Below, one piece after another: positions 26,389 to 35,374 of a stretch of DNA of 64,000 nt. The stretch is from VXRD01 sp965232265 (GTDB taxonomy: Bacteria; Latescibacterota; UBA2968). The translations under genes and the position numbers were made by a program. Each line of letters opens with the position of its first letter. Positions within the stretch are counted from its first letter, which is position 1. Below the pieces are notes generated by a model. It saw only the letters and a list, made by a program, of their open reading frames with translations. It was not told the DNA's origin and made no database searches. The DNA is taken from assembly GCA_965232265.1 (NCBI GenBank), contig CBDDPH010000002.1, positions 1,302,001 through 1,366,000 of the forward strand. The letters run 5' to 3'.

Positions 26389-27222
26389 TCATGACCACAA
26401 ATAAACCTCTGGGTCATCCTCGGACATACCGATAAACGACGCCAGCACAACGCGGGGTTGAGAACCTGCGACAAAAGGAACTTCGTGAATCGTCTCGGAA
26501 TAAAAAAAGTAGAGATCCCCCGGTTCCAGATTGACCTGCACGCGCGCAATCCCTTCTTCCTCCGCGTACTCGCGAAATCGCCTCTCCTCGAGAGGACGTT
26601 GAAACGCTGGCGACATAGGCGCCCTGTACAGAATACCTTCGCCGCTATCACCTCGATCTTCGCTATTCTGAAAACAGAGCACACCCGCAAACTGATGTCT
26701 GAACCGGGAAACCGTAAAATTGTAGCGTTTGGACCGCTTGGACACCGAATCGTAATGCGGGTAATGCCCCACGCCTTCGTGATAAGTTCTAAAAATAGCC
26801 GGACCGTAAAGACGCCCATCAACGCTCCGAGCCGTCATAACCCGCTTATCTGGAAGCATCCTATCAAGCGCATCGTACAGCGTCTTCACGGGATCCTCAT
26901 ACCCGTCAAACAAATACGAAAAAAGATCGTGCGTCTGGCGAGAATGTTCGTAAAAGGCATCGGGGTCATTCCCGTGGTGCCCCAGACTCGTACCGATATC
27001 GACCCGACGAGGACTGCCATCACCCACCTTGCGCGGATCGTAGAGCAAACCGCGCTCGTAAAACCGCTCAATAAGCGCCGCACAGTGATCCGACGGAAAC
27101 GCACGGCGCACGATAACAGCGGGAATCTCGCTCGCCATCATCGCATCGAACGGCCGCGGAACCTGCGCGAGAATCTCATCAACCGTGCCCTCAACAGGGG
27201 ACCAGACCGCTGTTTGAGACAT
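26389..27222 (-). CDS. Fe(II)/2-oxoglutarate-dependent oxygenase (prolyl-hydroxylase-like)
   Basis: A 277-residue oxygenase with a complete facial triad: His156-x-Asp158 (HYPHYDS) and His246 (ETIHEVPF), with Arg257 (QPRVVL) for 2-oxoglutarate. Between them, FAGVLCFQNS and LEPGDLYFFYSE are standard double-stranded beta-helix strands. No signal peptide is present. It may hydroxylate a small molecule or peptide; the substrate cannot be read. It lies downstream of an enolase-superfamily gene on the same strand, with hairpins in between. Confidence 0.82.
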   Translation of the reverse strand: MSQTAVWSPVEGTVDEILAQVPRPFDAMMASEIPAVIVRRAFPSDHCAALIERFYERGLLYDPRKVGDGSPRRVDIGTSLGHHGNDPDAFYEHSRQTHDLFSYLFDGYEDPVKTLYDALDRMLPDKRVMTARSVDGRLYGPAIFRTYHEGVGHYPHYDSVSKRSKRYNFTVSRFRHQFAGVLCFQNSEDRGDSGEGILYRAPMSPAFQRPLEERRFREYAEEEGIARVQVNLEPGDLYFFYSETIHEVPFVAGSQPRVVLASFIGMSEDDPEVYLWS

Positions 27223-27324
27223 CGTGTTCTCCTCTCATAGCTGTCAGCCTACCCTTCCACCATCCTCAGTTGGGTGGATAGGACAGGTTTCGAGCGGGGT
27301 ATGAAGGCGAGTAAATCGAGCATG

Positions 27325-27347
27325 ACTGGCCGTCTCTCAGGCCAGTT
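27325..27347. repeat. Hairpin repeat family F, copy 1
   Basis: On the minus strand it reads AACTGGCCTGAGAGACGGCC followed by AGT, a hairpin of ACTGGCC with GGCCAGT. The same element with one base change lies at 60114-60137, in the opposite orientation. Confidence 0.7.
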
Positions 27348-27357
27348 CAACCTGTGC

Positions 27358-28449
27358 CTACACAGAACGCAAAGGCTCTGAAATCGCAGCAACCTTCTCC
27401 TCATCCAGTTCCATACCCAATCCGGGACCCTTCGGCACAATCACATAACCCTTCTCGTATTGTATGCGCTCCTTAACCACATCGCTCTCGTACAGCAAGC
27501 CACCTGTTGGATCGCCCGGATAATCGAGATTCTCCACCACAGAACCAAACATCGCCTGAGCCGCCACGCCAATAGACAACTCCTGCGTCGTGCCCACCAG
27601 ACACGACAGACCAGCCGCATCGGCGACCTGCGCGATATGCAGCGCCTGTGTAAACCCGCCTGCGCCCGACAAACTGATATTAAAAATATCCACATACCGG
27701 TGCCGGGCAAACTGATAGGCTTGATCCAGTGAACTGACGTGCTCGCTGATGGGCAGATCAATGCGCTTTCGCACCTCGTATTGGCCCTCCAGATCTCTCC
27801 GGTCAGAGACTGATTCCAGATGAAAAGGCCTGTAGTACCGCAGCAAAACATCCAGCGCCTGCACCACCCGTTTCCACTTGTGCGCGCCGCTAAAATCGAG
27901 CGACTTCAACACAAACTGATCGCCCCAGGACGACTTCACCCCATCCAAAAAAATCTCATCCGCCGCCACATTGCCGCCGTGATACAACCGAAACAGATCC
28001 TGACCCTCCTTCATCCGGCGATTGACCCGCGCGATATTCGCCTCGGCATCTTCCCTGGAATAATTCCTGAAAATCGGATAACACACGCGCCACTTATCCC
28101 GCAACGCCCCGCCAAACACACCCGCAACCGACTGCCCCTGAATCTTGCCGACCAAATCGAAAAGACCGATCTCAAACCCCGCTCGAATCGCCCCACCCAT
28201 TCGGAACCGGGACCTCGCTTCAATGGTAATCGTACGCCACGCCAGCGGATCCCTTCCCACGAGCAACGACTCGTAGGCACCCTTGACATCATTGAGATCG
28301 TACATCACACTCCAGTCGTTCACATCGGACATCTCCCCCAGACCGATCAATCCCTCATCGGTATGCATGCGAATAATGACGTGACGAGACAGATGCCCAG
28401 TCTCACGCCTCGACACAACAGGGGTCAAATCAACACTCGTGATCTTCAT
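27358..28449 (-). CDS. Enolase-superfamily protein, glucarate-dehydratase-like
   Basis: A 363-residue enolase-superfamily member. The N-terminus (MKITSVDLTPVVSRRETGHLSRH) resembles glucarate dehydratase-type capping domains. Likely metal ligands are the Asp in KSLDFSG, Glu in HLESVS and Glu in ISEHVS. The canonical K-x-K is absent; the equivalent stretch reads FRLYHGG. The start at 28449 is set by GAGGAGG upstream. Substrate and reaction are therefore open. It is upstream of the 2OG oxygenase on the same strand. Confidence 0.8.
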   Translation of the reverse strand: MKITSVDLTPVVSRRETGHLSRHVIIRMHTDEGLIGLGEMSDVNDWSVMYDLNDVKGAYESLLVGRDPLAWRTITIEARSRFRMGGAIRAGFEIGLFDLVGKIQGQSVAGVFGGALRDKWRVCYPIFRNYSREDAEANIARVNRRMKEGQDLFRLYHGGNVAADEIFLDGVKSSWGDQFVLKSLDFSGAHKWKRVVQALDVLLRYYRPFHLESVSDRRDLEGQYEVRKRIDLPISEHVSSLDQAYQFARHRYVDIFNISLSGAGGFTQALHIAQVADAAGLSCLVGTTQELSIGVAAQAMFGSVVENLDYPGDPTGGLLYESDVVKERIQYEKGYVIVPKGPGLGMELDEEKVAAISEPLRSV

Positions 28450-28611
28450 AACAATCCTCCTCTGGTCAATGCCAGCCAAGGGGTGTACAACTCCGCCAAA
28501 AGTTCATCCACATGACGCATAAATCGCGCTCTTACTGCAGCGTTCTAACCTCAAACTAACGCATATTTCGGGGAATATCAAGTACTACTCGGGACTGGGG
28601 GCTGGATGAGA

Positions 28612-28704
28612 GGCAAAACCTCTGGATTGCCTGCCGCGATGACGGGCGAAAGGTTTTTCGCCCCTACAATCGGATAACGGGCGGGTTAAAAACCCGCCCC
28701 TACA
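28612..28704. repeat. Repeat cluster: family B copy 3 and family A copies 5 and 6
   Basis: Family B (CAAAACCTCTGGATTGC...GCCGCGATGACGG) runs directly into an inverted family A unit (28642-28668). A second one follows at 28677-28704 (ACGGGCGGGTTAAAAACCCG then CCCCTACA). The cluster lies between the ureD 3' end and the enolase-like gene. Confidence 0.8.
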
Positions 28705-28741
28705 ACAGAAACTAACCACTAACCACTATCCACTATCCACT

Positions 28742-29575
28742 TCAATACTTTCGCGCCAGCGGATCTGCACCGAGAATATTGGGGTGGGCAATTGCATCGC
28801 GGAGGGCTGTATAGAGAGGATCGAGACACGCGACATTTTGCGCGAGGGATCGTATCACAAAAAGGTCGGGCCTCGGAGAAGCAAAGGAAAGCAACAAAAA
28901 ATCCTGCGAGGGTTTCAACAGGGGAGTGAGCGATTGGGAAAGACTTTTGACCAAACAGCTAAAACGTGCGGAATCACCAGCAACAAAAATATTAAAAACA
29001 ACATTATAAACCCCAAACGCACCCATAAGTACCGGCGACAACGTCCCTGGCTCGGAATAATAGCGCTCGATCAGAACCGGGCGTTCGGCCGTATGCACAG
29101 TAATATCAGACCGGTAACTCGTATATCCAAAAGACTCGCCAAAAGCCACGCGCCCCGCCGTATGACCATCAGCCAGCACCAGACATGCGTCAGCCCCCAG
29201 ATGCCACGTCTGCGCCTGCTCAAAAATACTTCGCGAGTATGGAACAACGGGATCGGGCAAAACTACGGCAAGGCCCCCGGCTTCCACCTCACCGTTAATT
29301 ATTTGTTCACACGGAATACCATTCGGACTCTTATAAACTTTGGTAAACGCCTGAGTACCAAGATAAAGAGATGCCCCCTCACCACAGCGCACACACAGCC
29401 TCGTCGCATCCCCCGCCACCATGCCGCCCCCATAACTGGAAAGCACAACAGCGCAATAATCGCCCTGTGCGGCGGGATTGAGCAACTTCAAAGGTGCAAC
29501 TGAGCGACAGGCAGAGAGGACAGAATGGGAGCCATTGCGAGTCACCTCAATTTGGGAAGGGAGGGAAGACATCAT
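28742..29575 (-). CDS. ureD: Urease accessory protein UreD
   Basis: A 277-residue urease maturation scaffold that binds apo-urease with UreF and UreG during nickel insertion. Family features are LKLLNPAAQGDYCAVVLSSYGGGMVAGD near residues 30-57, LGTQAFTKVYKS, and GGLAVVLPDPVVPYSRSIFEQ. Two consecutive ATGs at the start overlap the ureG stop (ATGATG with TGA), so translation is coupled to ureG. It is the last gene of the urea operon. No UreE follows. Confidence 0.9.
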   Translation of the reverse strand: MMSSLPSQIEVTRNGSHSVLSACRSVAPLKLLNPAAQGDYCAVVLSSYGGGMVAGDATRLCVRCGEGASLYLGTQAFTKVYKSPNGIPCEQIINGEVEAGGLAVVLPDPVVPYSRSIFEQAQTWHLGADACLVLADGHTAGRVAFGESFGYTSYRSDITVHTAERPVLIERYYSEPGTLSPVLMGAFGVYNVVFNIFVAGDSARFSCLVKSLSQSLTPLLKPSQDFLLLSFASPRPDLFVIRSLAQNVACLDPLYTALRDAIAHPNILGADPLARKY

Positions 29576-30297
29576 CGCGCCTGAGGTGACAGAACAGACC
29601 TGCGCGCTCGGAGAACATACTCAATAATCTCGTCAAGCCCCGACCCGTGTTTGAGACAGGCAAAAAGCGTGGGCCCATCGCCGCGCATCTTCTTTGCATC
29701 TCGCGCCATAACCCCCAGGTCTGCGCCAATGAGATCGGCGAGATCGGTCTTATTAATAACCAGCAAATCCGACTGCGTAATCCCCGGACCCCCTTTTCGG
29801 GGAATCTTGTCTCCAGCAGAGACATCAATTACATAAATCGCGTAATCAACCAACTCCTTGCTAAAATGCGCCGCCAGATTATCGCCGCCACTCTCCACAA
29901 AAAGCAAATCGATATCGCACCCAAAGCGAATCATCAAATCCTCGAGCGCGTTCAAATTCAGCGAAATATCTTCCCGAATAGCTGCATGCGGGCATCCGCC
30001 CGTCTCAACCCCAATAATGCGATCCGCCTCAAGCGCCTCGTGACGCAAAAGAAACTCGGCATCCTCCCGCGTAAAAATATCGTTTGTAACCACGCCGAGG
30101 CTAAAGCGATCGCGCAGGGCTTCGCACAACACGCGCACGAGTGCCGTCTTCCCTGTCCCGACCGGACCACCAACCCCCACGGTAAACGCCCGCTGTGAAA
30201 AATCGCGGTCGCAGAGAACCGACTCGCGCAGGGCAAAATCGCCGGGAGATTCAAAAGGCTCGTGTGAATGATCGTGATGGTGGTGATGATCGTGCAT
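29572..30297 (-). CDS. ureG: Urease accessory GTPase UreG with His-rich N-terminus
   Basis: A 241-residue SIMIBI GTPase that drives nickel delivery to urease. Motifs are P-loop GPVGTGKT (44-51), the nickel-binding Cys-Pro-His (102-104), FVESGGDN and NKTD (182-185). The N-terminal tail MHDHHHHHDHSHE carries seven His in thirteen residues and could store or hand over nickel, which fits the missing UreE. The start at 30297 is chosen because the frame upstream (to 30375) runs through a family B repeat. It is coupled to ureD. Confidence 0.93.
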   Translation of the reverse strand: MHDHHHHHDHSHEPFESPGDFALRESVLCDRDFSQRAFTVGVGGPVGTGKTALVRVLCEALRDRFSLGVVTNDIFTREDAEFLLRHEALEADRIIGVETGGCPHAAIREDISLNLNALEDLMIRFGCDIDLLFVESGGDNLAAHFSKELVDYAIYVIDVSAGDKIPRKGGPGITQSDLLVINKTDLADLIGADLGVMARDAKKMRGDGPTLFACLKHGSGLDEIIEYVLRARRSVLSPQAR

Positions 30298-30332
30298 AGC
30301 AAATCCTTTAAGAGTTGGAACCTTGGTGCAAT

Positions 30333-30382
30333 GACAAGCAAAACCTTCTGGATTGCGGCTTACACCATGCCGCAATGACGGC
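30333..30382. repeat. Dispersed repeat family B, copy 4, inside the urea operon
   Basis: The best-preserved copy: AAACCTTCTGGATTGCGGCT, then TACACCATGCCGCAATGACG. It lies between ureF and ureG and nearly matches the copies at 31121 and 63663. Confidence 0.85.
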
Positions 30383-30415
30383 TTTCATCTGCTTTGCTGA
30401 TCGCTTAAAGCTTCT

Positions 30416-31084
30416 TCAACTCTGAAACAACCGCGAATACAGATACTCGTGCATGCCCTGTGCAATATCCCATTGGGGTGCACAGCGCGTCGCACATGTA
30501 TAATCCATCTGCGCGACAGAAGCCATAGCACTAATCGCCGTCTTGTGATGGCGTTTTTGCAACCGTGCAGCTTCCAGAGGACCAATCTGCCCCAGACGCA
30601 CAGCCGCACTGATCTGATCGCGCAGAAACTGATACATAAAAATCCGACACGTCTGCCCGCGTTTAAGACCCGCAATCCGAAACGTCGTACCAAAAACAAT
30701 CGTATAATGAGCCGGCACAGGTTGTGCAAGCAACGTCTCGTGCAACTGCGCCATCGCATCGGAAAAATACAAATCGCGCATCAGCCGCAACAAATTGCGC
30801 CCCTGCACCTCACTGCCGCGAACAATCGCCGGTGCCGTTAGCATCGCATCATAAGTGAGCAGAACATCCGTCAAGTTAGCGGGAAACGGATCACCCTTAA
30901 AACACGCATTGATAAACGGAATCTCACCCCTTGCCGTCGCGTGGATCACCGTCTGAAGATACGCATCCAGATCATCGGAAGACCGCAACAACCCCATCTG
31001 TTTGGTCGCCTCTAAGCCATTGGAAAAAGCGTATCCACCAGTTGGGAAATTGCTATCGGCAAGTGTGAGAAGATCGAAGAGCAT
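30416..31084 (-). CDS. ureF: Urease accessory protein UreF
   Basis: A 222-residue all-helical UreF, which with UreD and UreG forms the urease activation complex and acts as regulator of UreG GTP hydrolysis. FDLLTLADSNFPTGGYAFSNGLE at the start is the family hallmark, and FGTTFRIAGL and LGQIGPLEAARLQ follow. The ATG at 31084 is preferred over an upstream start at 31096 that adds MFFI. Repeats of family B flank the gene on both sides, so the spacing to ureC and ureG is unusually long for this operon. Confidence 0.9.
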   Translation of the reverse strand: MLFDLLTLADSNFPTGGYAFSNGLEATKQMGLLRSSDDLDAYLQTVIHATARGEIPFINACFKGDPFPANLTDVLLTYDAMLTAPAIVRGSEVQGRNLLRLMRDLYFSDAMAQLHETLLAQPVPAHYTIVFGTTFRIAGLKRGQTCRIFMYQFLRDQISAAVRLGQIGPLEAARLQKRHHKTAISAMASVAQMDYTCATRCAPQWDIAQGMHEYLYSRLFQS

Positions 31085-31115
31085 AATAAAAAACAAGTTA
31101 TCAGCAGTCAGCGAT

Positions 31116-31235
31116 CAGCTAAAAACCTTCTGGATCGCGGCTCAACACCATGCCGCGATGACAAAGGCATTCGTCACGCCCCTGCTTAAGGCATACAGGG
31201 GCAGGCTCTGCATGCTTTAAGCAGGCGTCCAGGAT
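31116..31235. repeat. Family B copy 5 plus a CTGCTTAAGGCAT palindrome
   Basis: AAAAACCTTCTGGATCGCGG, then CTCAACACCATGCCGCGATGACA (31121-31163), followed by CCCCTGCTTAAGGCATACAG with GGGCAGGCTCTGCATGCTTT and AAGCAGGCGTCC. The second part resembles 6723-6750. It fills the ureC-ureF gap. Confidence 0.75.
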
Positions 31236-31261
31236 GTTGGGTTGCTTTTAGCCTTATCCCA

Positions 31262-32965
31262 TCAAAACAAATTATAAAGCTGCGCCAGCGGCAGCTTCTC
31301 CGCCGCCTCACAGGTGAGCAACTCGCCATCGACCGCAACGCTATAAGTCTCCGGATCAATGTGAATATCGGGAATAAAATCGTTGAGCTTCATATCCTTC
31401 TTCCCAATACCCCGACAATTGGACACCGCAACAACGCCTTTGGACAAATCATAAGACGCAACCGTATCCAGCGAAATCCTGGAGACAAAAGCGAGAGCCG
31501 CAGAACCCACGGCATTGCCATAAGCGCCGAACATCGGACGCGGATACACGGGTTGTGGCGTGGGAATCGAGGCATTGGGATCGCCCATCTGCGAATACGC
31601 AATTATGCCCCCCTTAATCACCATCTCGGGTTTTGCCCCAAAAAAAGATGGCTTCCAGAGCACCAGATCCGCGAGTTTATCCACCTCAACCGAACCGATA
31701 TAATCGCTCAAACCGTGAGCCGTCGCGGGATTAATCGTGTACTTAGCAATATACCGCTTCACGCGCCCATTATCATTCCCCCGATCACCGTGTAGTGCAC
31801 CCCGCTGCTCGCGCATCTTATGGGCAGTCTGCCATGTGCGACAAATAACCTCCCCCACGCGCCCCATCGCCTGACTATCCGAGGCAATAATCGACAGTGC
31901 CCCCATATCGTGCAAAATATCTTCTGCCGCAATCGTCTCCTGCCGGATACGGCTCTCGGCAAAAGCCACATCCTCGGGTATATTTTTATCCAGATGATGG
32001 CACACCATAAGCATATCCAGATGCTCGTCAATCGTATTCGCCGTAAAAGGCCGCGTGGGATTGGTGGAAGAAGGCAAAACATTCGCCTCGCCGCAAAGAC
32101 GCATAATATCCGGCGCGTGTCCCCCACCCGCGCCCTCGGTGTGATACGTGTGAATCGTGCGCCCCTTAAAAGCCGCACAACTCTGCTCCACAAAACCCGA
32201 CTCATTGAGCGTATCGGTATGAATCGCCACCTGAACATCGTATTCATCGGCAACCGAAAGACAGGAATCAATAGCAGCAGGCGTCGTACCCCAGTCCTCG
32301 TGGAGCTTGAGACCACAAGCCCCCCCCTCAATCTGCTCAATAAGCCCCTGCGGAAGCGAGGAATTGCCCTTGCCCAAAAACCCAAAATTGAGGGGAAAGG
32401 CATCACTCGACTCCAGCATCATCCGAATATGGTGCGCCCCTGGTGTACAGGTCGTGGCATTGGTCCCCGTTGCCGGTCCCGTACCGCCACCCAGCATCGT
32501 CGTAATACCCGAAGCAATCGCCTCCTCAACTTGCTGAGGGCATATAAAGTGAACATGCACATCGAGCGCACCAGCCGTGAGCATGTGGCCCTCACCCGCG
32601 ATAACCTCGGTCGTAACCCCCACGATGAGATCGGGATCAACACCCGACATAATATCGGGATTACCCGCCTTGCCAATACCCGCGATACGCCCGTTCTTAA
32701 TCCCAACGTCCGCTTTGTATATCCCCGTATAATCAACGACAAGCGCGTTCGTAATCACGAGATCCAGTGCCCTATCCTGCGACACACCCGTCGCCTGCCC
32801 CATGCCATCGCGCAGCACCTTACCTCCGCCAAACTTGCACTCATCGCCGTAAATCGTATAATCGTTCTCCACCTCAACGACGAGATGGGTATCGCCCAAC
32901 TGAACGCGGTCTCCCGTCGTGGGACCGTACATACTGGCATAAGCGGTTCGATCAATTTGAGACAT
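31262..32965 (-). CDS. ureC: Urease subunit alpha (catalytic)
   Basis: A 567-residue catalytic subunit that hydrolyses urea to ammonia and carbamate. All nickel ligands are present at family positions: His137 and His139 (DVHVHF), carbamylated Lys220 (GLKLHEDWG), His249 (AIHTDT), His275 (TYHTEG) and Asp363 (ASDSQAMGR). The flap Cys322-His323 is also intact. The start at 32965 gives MSQIDRTAYA and overlaps the ureAB stop by 14 bases; the open frame upstream to 33079 is inside ureAB. It should be fully active once loaded with nickel by UreDFG. Confidence 0.97.
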   Translation of the reverse strand: MSQIDRTAYASMYGPTTGDRVQLGDTHLVVEVENDYTIYGDECKFGGGKVLRDGMGQATGVSQDRALDLVITNALVVDYTGIYKADVGIKNGRIAGIGKAGNPDIMSGVDPDLIVGVTTEVIAGEGHMLTAGALDVHVHFICPQQVEEAIASGITTMLGGGTGPATGTNATTCTPGAHHIRMMLESSDAFPLNFGFLGKGNSSLPQGLIEQIEGGACGLKLHEDWGTTPAAIDSCLSVADEYDVQVAIHTDTLNESGFVEQSCAAFKGRTIHTYHTEGAGGGHAPDIMRLCGEANVLPSSTNPTRPFTANTIDEHLDMLMVCHHLDKNIPEDVAFAESRIRQETIAAEDILHDMGALSIIASDSQAMGRVGEVICRTWQTAHKMREQRGALHGDRGNDNGRVKRYIAKYTINPATAHGLSDYIGSVEVDKLADLVLWKPSFFGAKPEMVIKGGIIAYSQMGDPNASIPTPQPVYPRPMFGAYGNAVGSAALAFVSRISLDTVASYDLSKGVVAVSNCRGIGKKDMKLNDFIPDIHIDPETYSVAVDGELLTCEAAEKLPLAQLYNLF

Positions 32966-33716
32966 TTGGAACCCCCTTAAATCCACCATCCCCCGCCCGT
33001 TGCAAAGCCTCTGCCTTATTCTCATCGATCTGACCCGAAATAAGGCCATTCCCCCCATAGACTGTGCGGTTGCCGGCAATAGCTACGAGATCCACCGTCT
33101 TGCTCTCACCCGGTTCAAAACGCACGGCAGTGCCAGATGGAATATCGAGACGGAAGCCGTAGGCTTTTTCGCGGTCAAACGAAAGCGCGGGATTAACTTC
33201 AAAAAATGTATAATGCGAACCCACCTGTATCGGGCGGTCGCCAGTATTGGTCACGGAAAGGGAAACCGTCTCCCGGTCCGCATTAAGCGCGATCGAATCA
33301 ACCGCCGTAGTCCCGGCACCCGGCGTATCAGAAACTGTATTATCCGGCGACCAGGGTGAGCGGACCCGAGAGAGACCCGAACCGTACAACGCGAGATCAG
33401 AATCGCCTTGTACCCGGCAAATAGGATGGTGAACCGTCACCAGCTTCGTCCCATCGGGAAACGTACCCTCCACCTGCACCTCGTGAACCATATCCGGAAC
33501 ACCGGGCAAAACATCTTCCGTACCGAGCAACTGCTTGCCCTTGTCCATAAGTATAGCAACGGACTCACCATCGCGGATAAACTCGAGAAGCTGTGCCGCG
33601 ATAAGCGACACGGCCTCGGGATAATTGAGACGCAAACCCCGGGCATACCGTTTCTGCGCGAGAAAACCCGCGTTATGAAGCATCAACTTGTCAATTTCTT
33701 TGGGCGATAAATACAT
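32952..33716 (-). CDS. ureAB: Urease gamma-beta fusion subunit
   Basis: A 254-residue single polypeptide holding both small subunits. Residues about 1-100 are urease gamma (MYLSPKEIDKLMLHNAGFLA, GLRLNYPEAVSLIAA, VQVEGTFPDGTKLVTVHHPI). Residues about 130-235 are urease beta (VTNTGDRPIQVGSHYTFFEVNP, GFRLDIPSGTAVRFEPGE). Fusion in this order is known from Helicobacter UreA but is not the rule in bacteria. The start at 33716 is clear; upstream frames to 33854 reach into a repeat. It is coupled to ureC by overlap. Confidence 0.94.
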   Translation of the reverse strand: MYLSPKEIDKLMLHNAGFLAQKRYARGLRLNYPEAVSLIAAQLLEFIRDGESVAILMDKGKQLLGTEDVLPGVPDMVHEVQVEGTFPDGTKLVTVHHPICRVQGDSDLALYGSGLSRVRSPWSPDNTVSDTPGAGTTAVDSIALNADRETVSLSVTNTGDRPIQVGSHYTFFEVNPALSFDREKAYGFRLDIPSGTAVRFEPGESKTVDLVAIAGNRTVYGGNGLISGQIDENKAEALQRAGDGGFKGVPNVSN

Positions 33717-33744
33717 GGAAAATCTCTGATTAAAAATGGGGACT

Positions 33745-33773
33745 GGGGGCGGGTTGGGAAACCCGCCCCTACA
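33745..33773. repeat. Dispersed repeat family A, copy 7, between urtE and ureAB
   Basis: GGGGGCGGGTTGGGAAACCC continues GCCCCTACA, a hairpin. It separates the transporter part from the enzyme part of the operon. Confidence 0.75.
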
Positions 33774-33789
33774 TATCGCGTAAGGGCCA

Positions 33790-34509
33790 TTAAAACGTGA
33801 GATACTGCTTAATACGCTCATCCGACAATTCATCTGCAGAACCGCACAACGCAATCGTTCCGCGATCCATCAAATAAAAATAATCGGCAATCTGCCGGGC
33901 AAAATCAAAGTACTGCTCCACCAGAATAATGGTGAGATTCCCTTTATCCTTCAGATGGATCAACACATTCTCGATATCGAGAATAATCGAAGGCTGAATA
34001 CCCTCTGTCGGCTCGTCCAGAATGAGAATATCCGGATCGCCAACGAGCGCACGGGCAATGGCGAGTTGCTGTTGCTGTCCGCCACTGAGATTCCCACCCA
34101 TACGATCTTGCATATCGGCCAACACGGGAAAAAGATCGTAAATCATATCCTCCGGCAGCGTTGCAAGGCCATCTGTGCGCGCTTCCAGGCCAATTTGCAA
34201 ATTCTCATACACCGTCAACCTGGGAAAAATCTCGCGCCCTTGCGGCACATAACTCAAACCCGCGCGCGCCCGCAAATCCGGTGTCTGCCCCGTTATATCC
34301 TCACCATTCAGCAGAATATGCCCTCGCCGGGGTCGCAGCAGCCCCATGATCGTCTTAATAAGCGTCGTCTTCCCAACGCCATTGCGCCCCATAACCGCCA
34401 CAATCGCCCCTCTGGGAATATCCATATCAATATCGCGCAAAATCAGACTCTCGCCGTAATAAACATCCAGACCTCGGACGGCAAGCGCGGTGTCTGTAAT
34501 TGTCGTCAT
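33790..34509 (-). CDS. urtE: Urea ABC transporter ATP-binding subunit UrtE
   Basis: A 239-residue branched-chain-type ABC ATPase. Walker A is GRNGVGKTT, the signature is NLSGGQQQQLAIARAL, and Walker B is ILILDEPTEGIQPSI, the LivF/UrtE pattern. With UrtD it powers the UrtBC permease. ATG at 34509 (MTTITDTALAVRGLDVYYGES) is used; an in-frame ATG at 34527 is possible. It lies downstream of urtD with a family A repeat in the gap and precedes ureAB. Confidence 0.93.
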   Translation of the reverse strand: MTTITDTALAVRGLDVYYGESLILRDIDMDIPRGAIVAVMGRNGVGKTTLIKTIMGLLRPRRGHILLNGEDITGQTPDLRARAGLSYVPQGREIFPRLTVYENLQIGLEARTDGLATLPEDMIYDLFPVLADMQDRMGGNLSGGQQQQLAIARALVGDPDILILDEPTEGIQPSIILDIENVLIHLKDKGNLTIILVEQYFDFARQIADYFYLMDRGTIALCGSADELSDERIKQYLTF

Positions 34510-34553
34510 TGAAATACTATCCCGCATTTTGTGGACGACCCAATGTGAGCAAT

Positions 34554-34582
34554 GACGGGCGAGGCATGCCTCGCCCCTACAA
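34554..34582. repeat. Dispersed repeat family A, copy 8, between urtD and urtE
   Basis: GACGGGCGAGGCATGCCTCG continues CCCCTACAAT: a hairpin GGGCGAGGC with GCCTCGCCC. Confidence 0.8.
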
Positions 34583-34596
34583 TAGATAACTGACCA

Positions 34597-35367
34597 CTAA
34601 TTTGCACTACCCAAATAACATTCAATAACCCGGGGATCATTTTGCACCTGATCCATCGGTCCCTCAACGAGCACCTTGCCCTCGTGGAGAACCGTAACCG
34701 TGCGGGCGATTTGTCTCACAAACTCCATATCGTGCTCAATAACAATAATCGCGTGATTCATCGTCAGGCGTTCGAGAAGCTCCCCCGTCTTAACCGTCTC
34801 TTCATCCGTCATACCAGCGGCGGGTTCATCAATTAAAAAAAGCTCGGGATCTTGCAAAATGACCATCGCAATCTCCAGCCACTGTTTTTGCCCGTGCGAA
34901 AGCGCATCGGCAACCGTATGCAGATGATCGGCCAAACCCGTCTGCTCTGCAACAGCCTGGATGCGATCGCGATTCTTATCCGACAGACGCGAAACGAGCG
35001 AAAAGAGAACCGTGCGGTCGGTCTTGAGTGCCAGCATCAAATTCTCGTACACCGTAAGAGAAGTAAAAACAGATGGCGTTTGAAACTTCCGTCCAACACC
35101 CACTTTGACAATCGCATCCTCGCTCATTTGCGTCAAATCGAACGCCTCAGGCGTCAGACCGAACTTCTCAAAACGCGCACTGCCGCGATCGGGTCTGGTT
35201 TTCCCACACAAAACATCGAGAAAAGTCGTCTTACCCGCACCGTTTGGACCAATAACAACGCGCAACTCGCGGTCGTGCAGGACAAACCCTTCTATGTCGA
35301 GCGCGACAAATCCATCAAAAGACACGCGCAAATTTTCAACCGTCAGCAAAACCGGATCAAAAATCAT
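34597..35367 (-). CDS. urtD: Urea ABC transporter ATP-binding subunit UrtD
   Basis: A 256-residue LivG-type ABC ATPase. Walker A is GPNGAGKTT, the signature is LSHGQKQWLEIAM, and Walker B is LFLIDEPAAGMTDEE. The LSHGQKQWLEI form of the signature is typical of UrtD. It sits between urtC (7-base gap) and urtE. Together with UrtA, B, C and E it should import urea at low external concentration with ATP. Confidence 0.94.
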   Translation of the reverse strand: MIFDPVLLTVENLRVSFDGFVALDIEGFVLHDRELRVVIGPNGAGKTTFLDVLCGKTRPDRGSARFEKFGLTPEAFDLTQMSEDAIVKVGVGRKFQTPSVFTSLTVYENLMLALKTDRTVLFSLVSRLSDKNRDRIQAVAEQTGLADHLHTVADALSHGQKQWLEIAMVILQDPELFLIDEPAAGMTDEETVKTGELLERLTMNHAIIVIEHDMEFVRQIARTVTVLHEGKVLVEGPMDQVQNDPRVIECYLGSAN

Positions 35368-35374
35368 ATCAACC

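Noticed and set aside
30298..30375. Upstream extension of UreG
   Set aside because: It reads through a family B repeat; the His-rich start at 30297 is the natural N-terminus.
31820..32980. A 386-codon plus-strand frame opposite ureC
   Set aside because: It is the antisense shadow of ureC, whose nickel ligands and length are all in place; the plus-strand translation has no recognisable motif.
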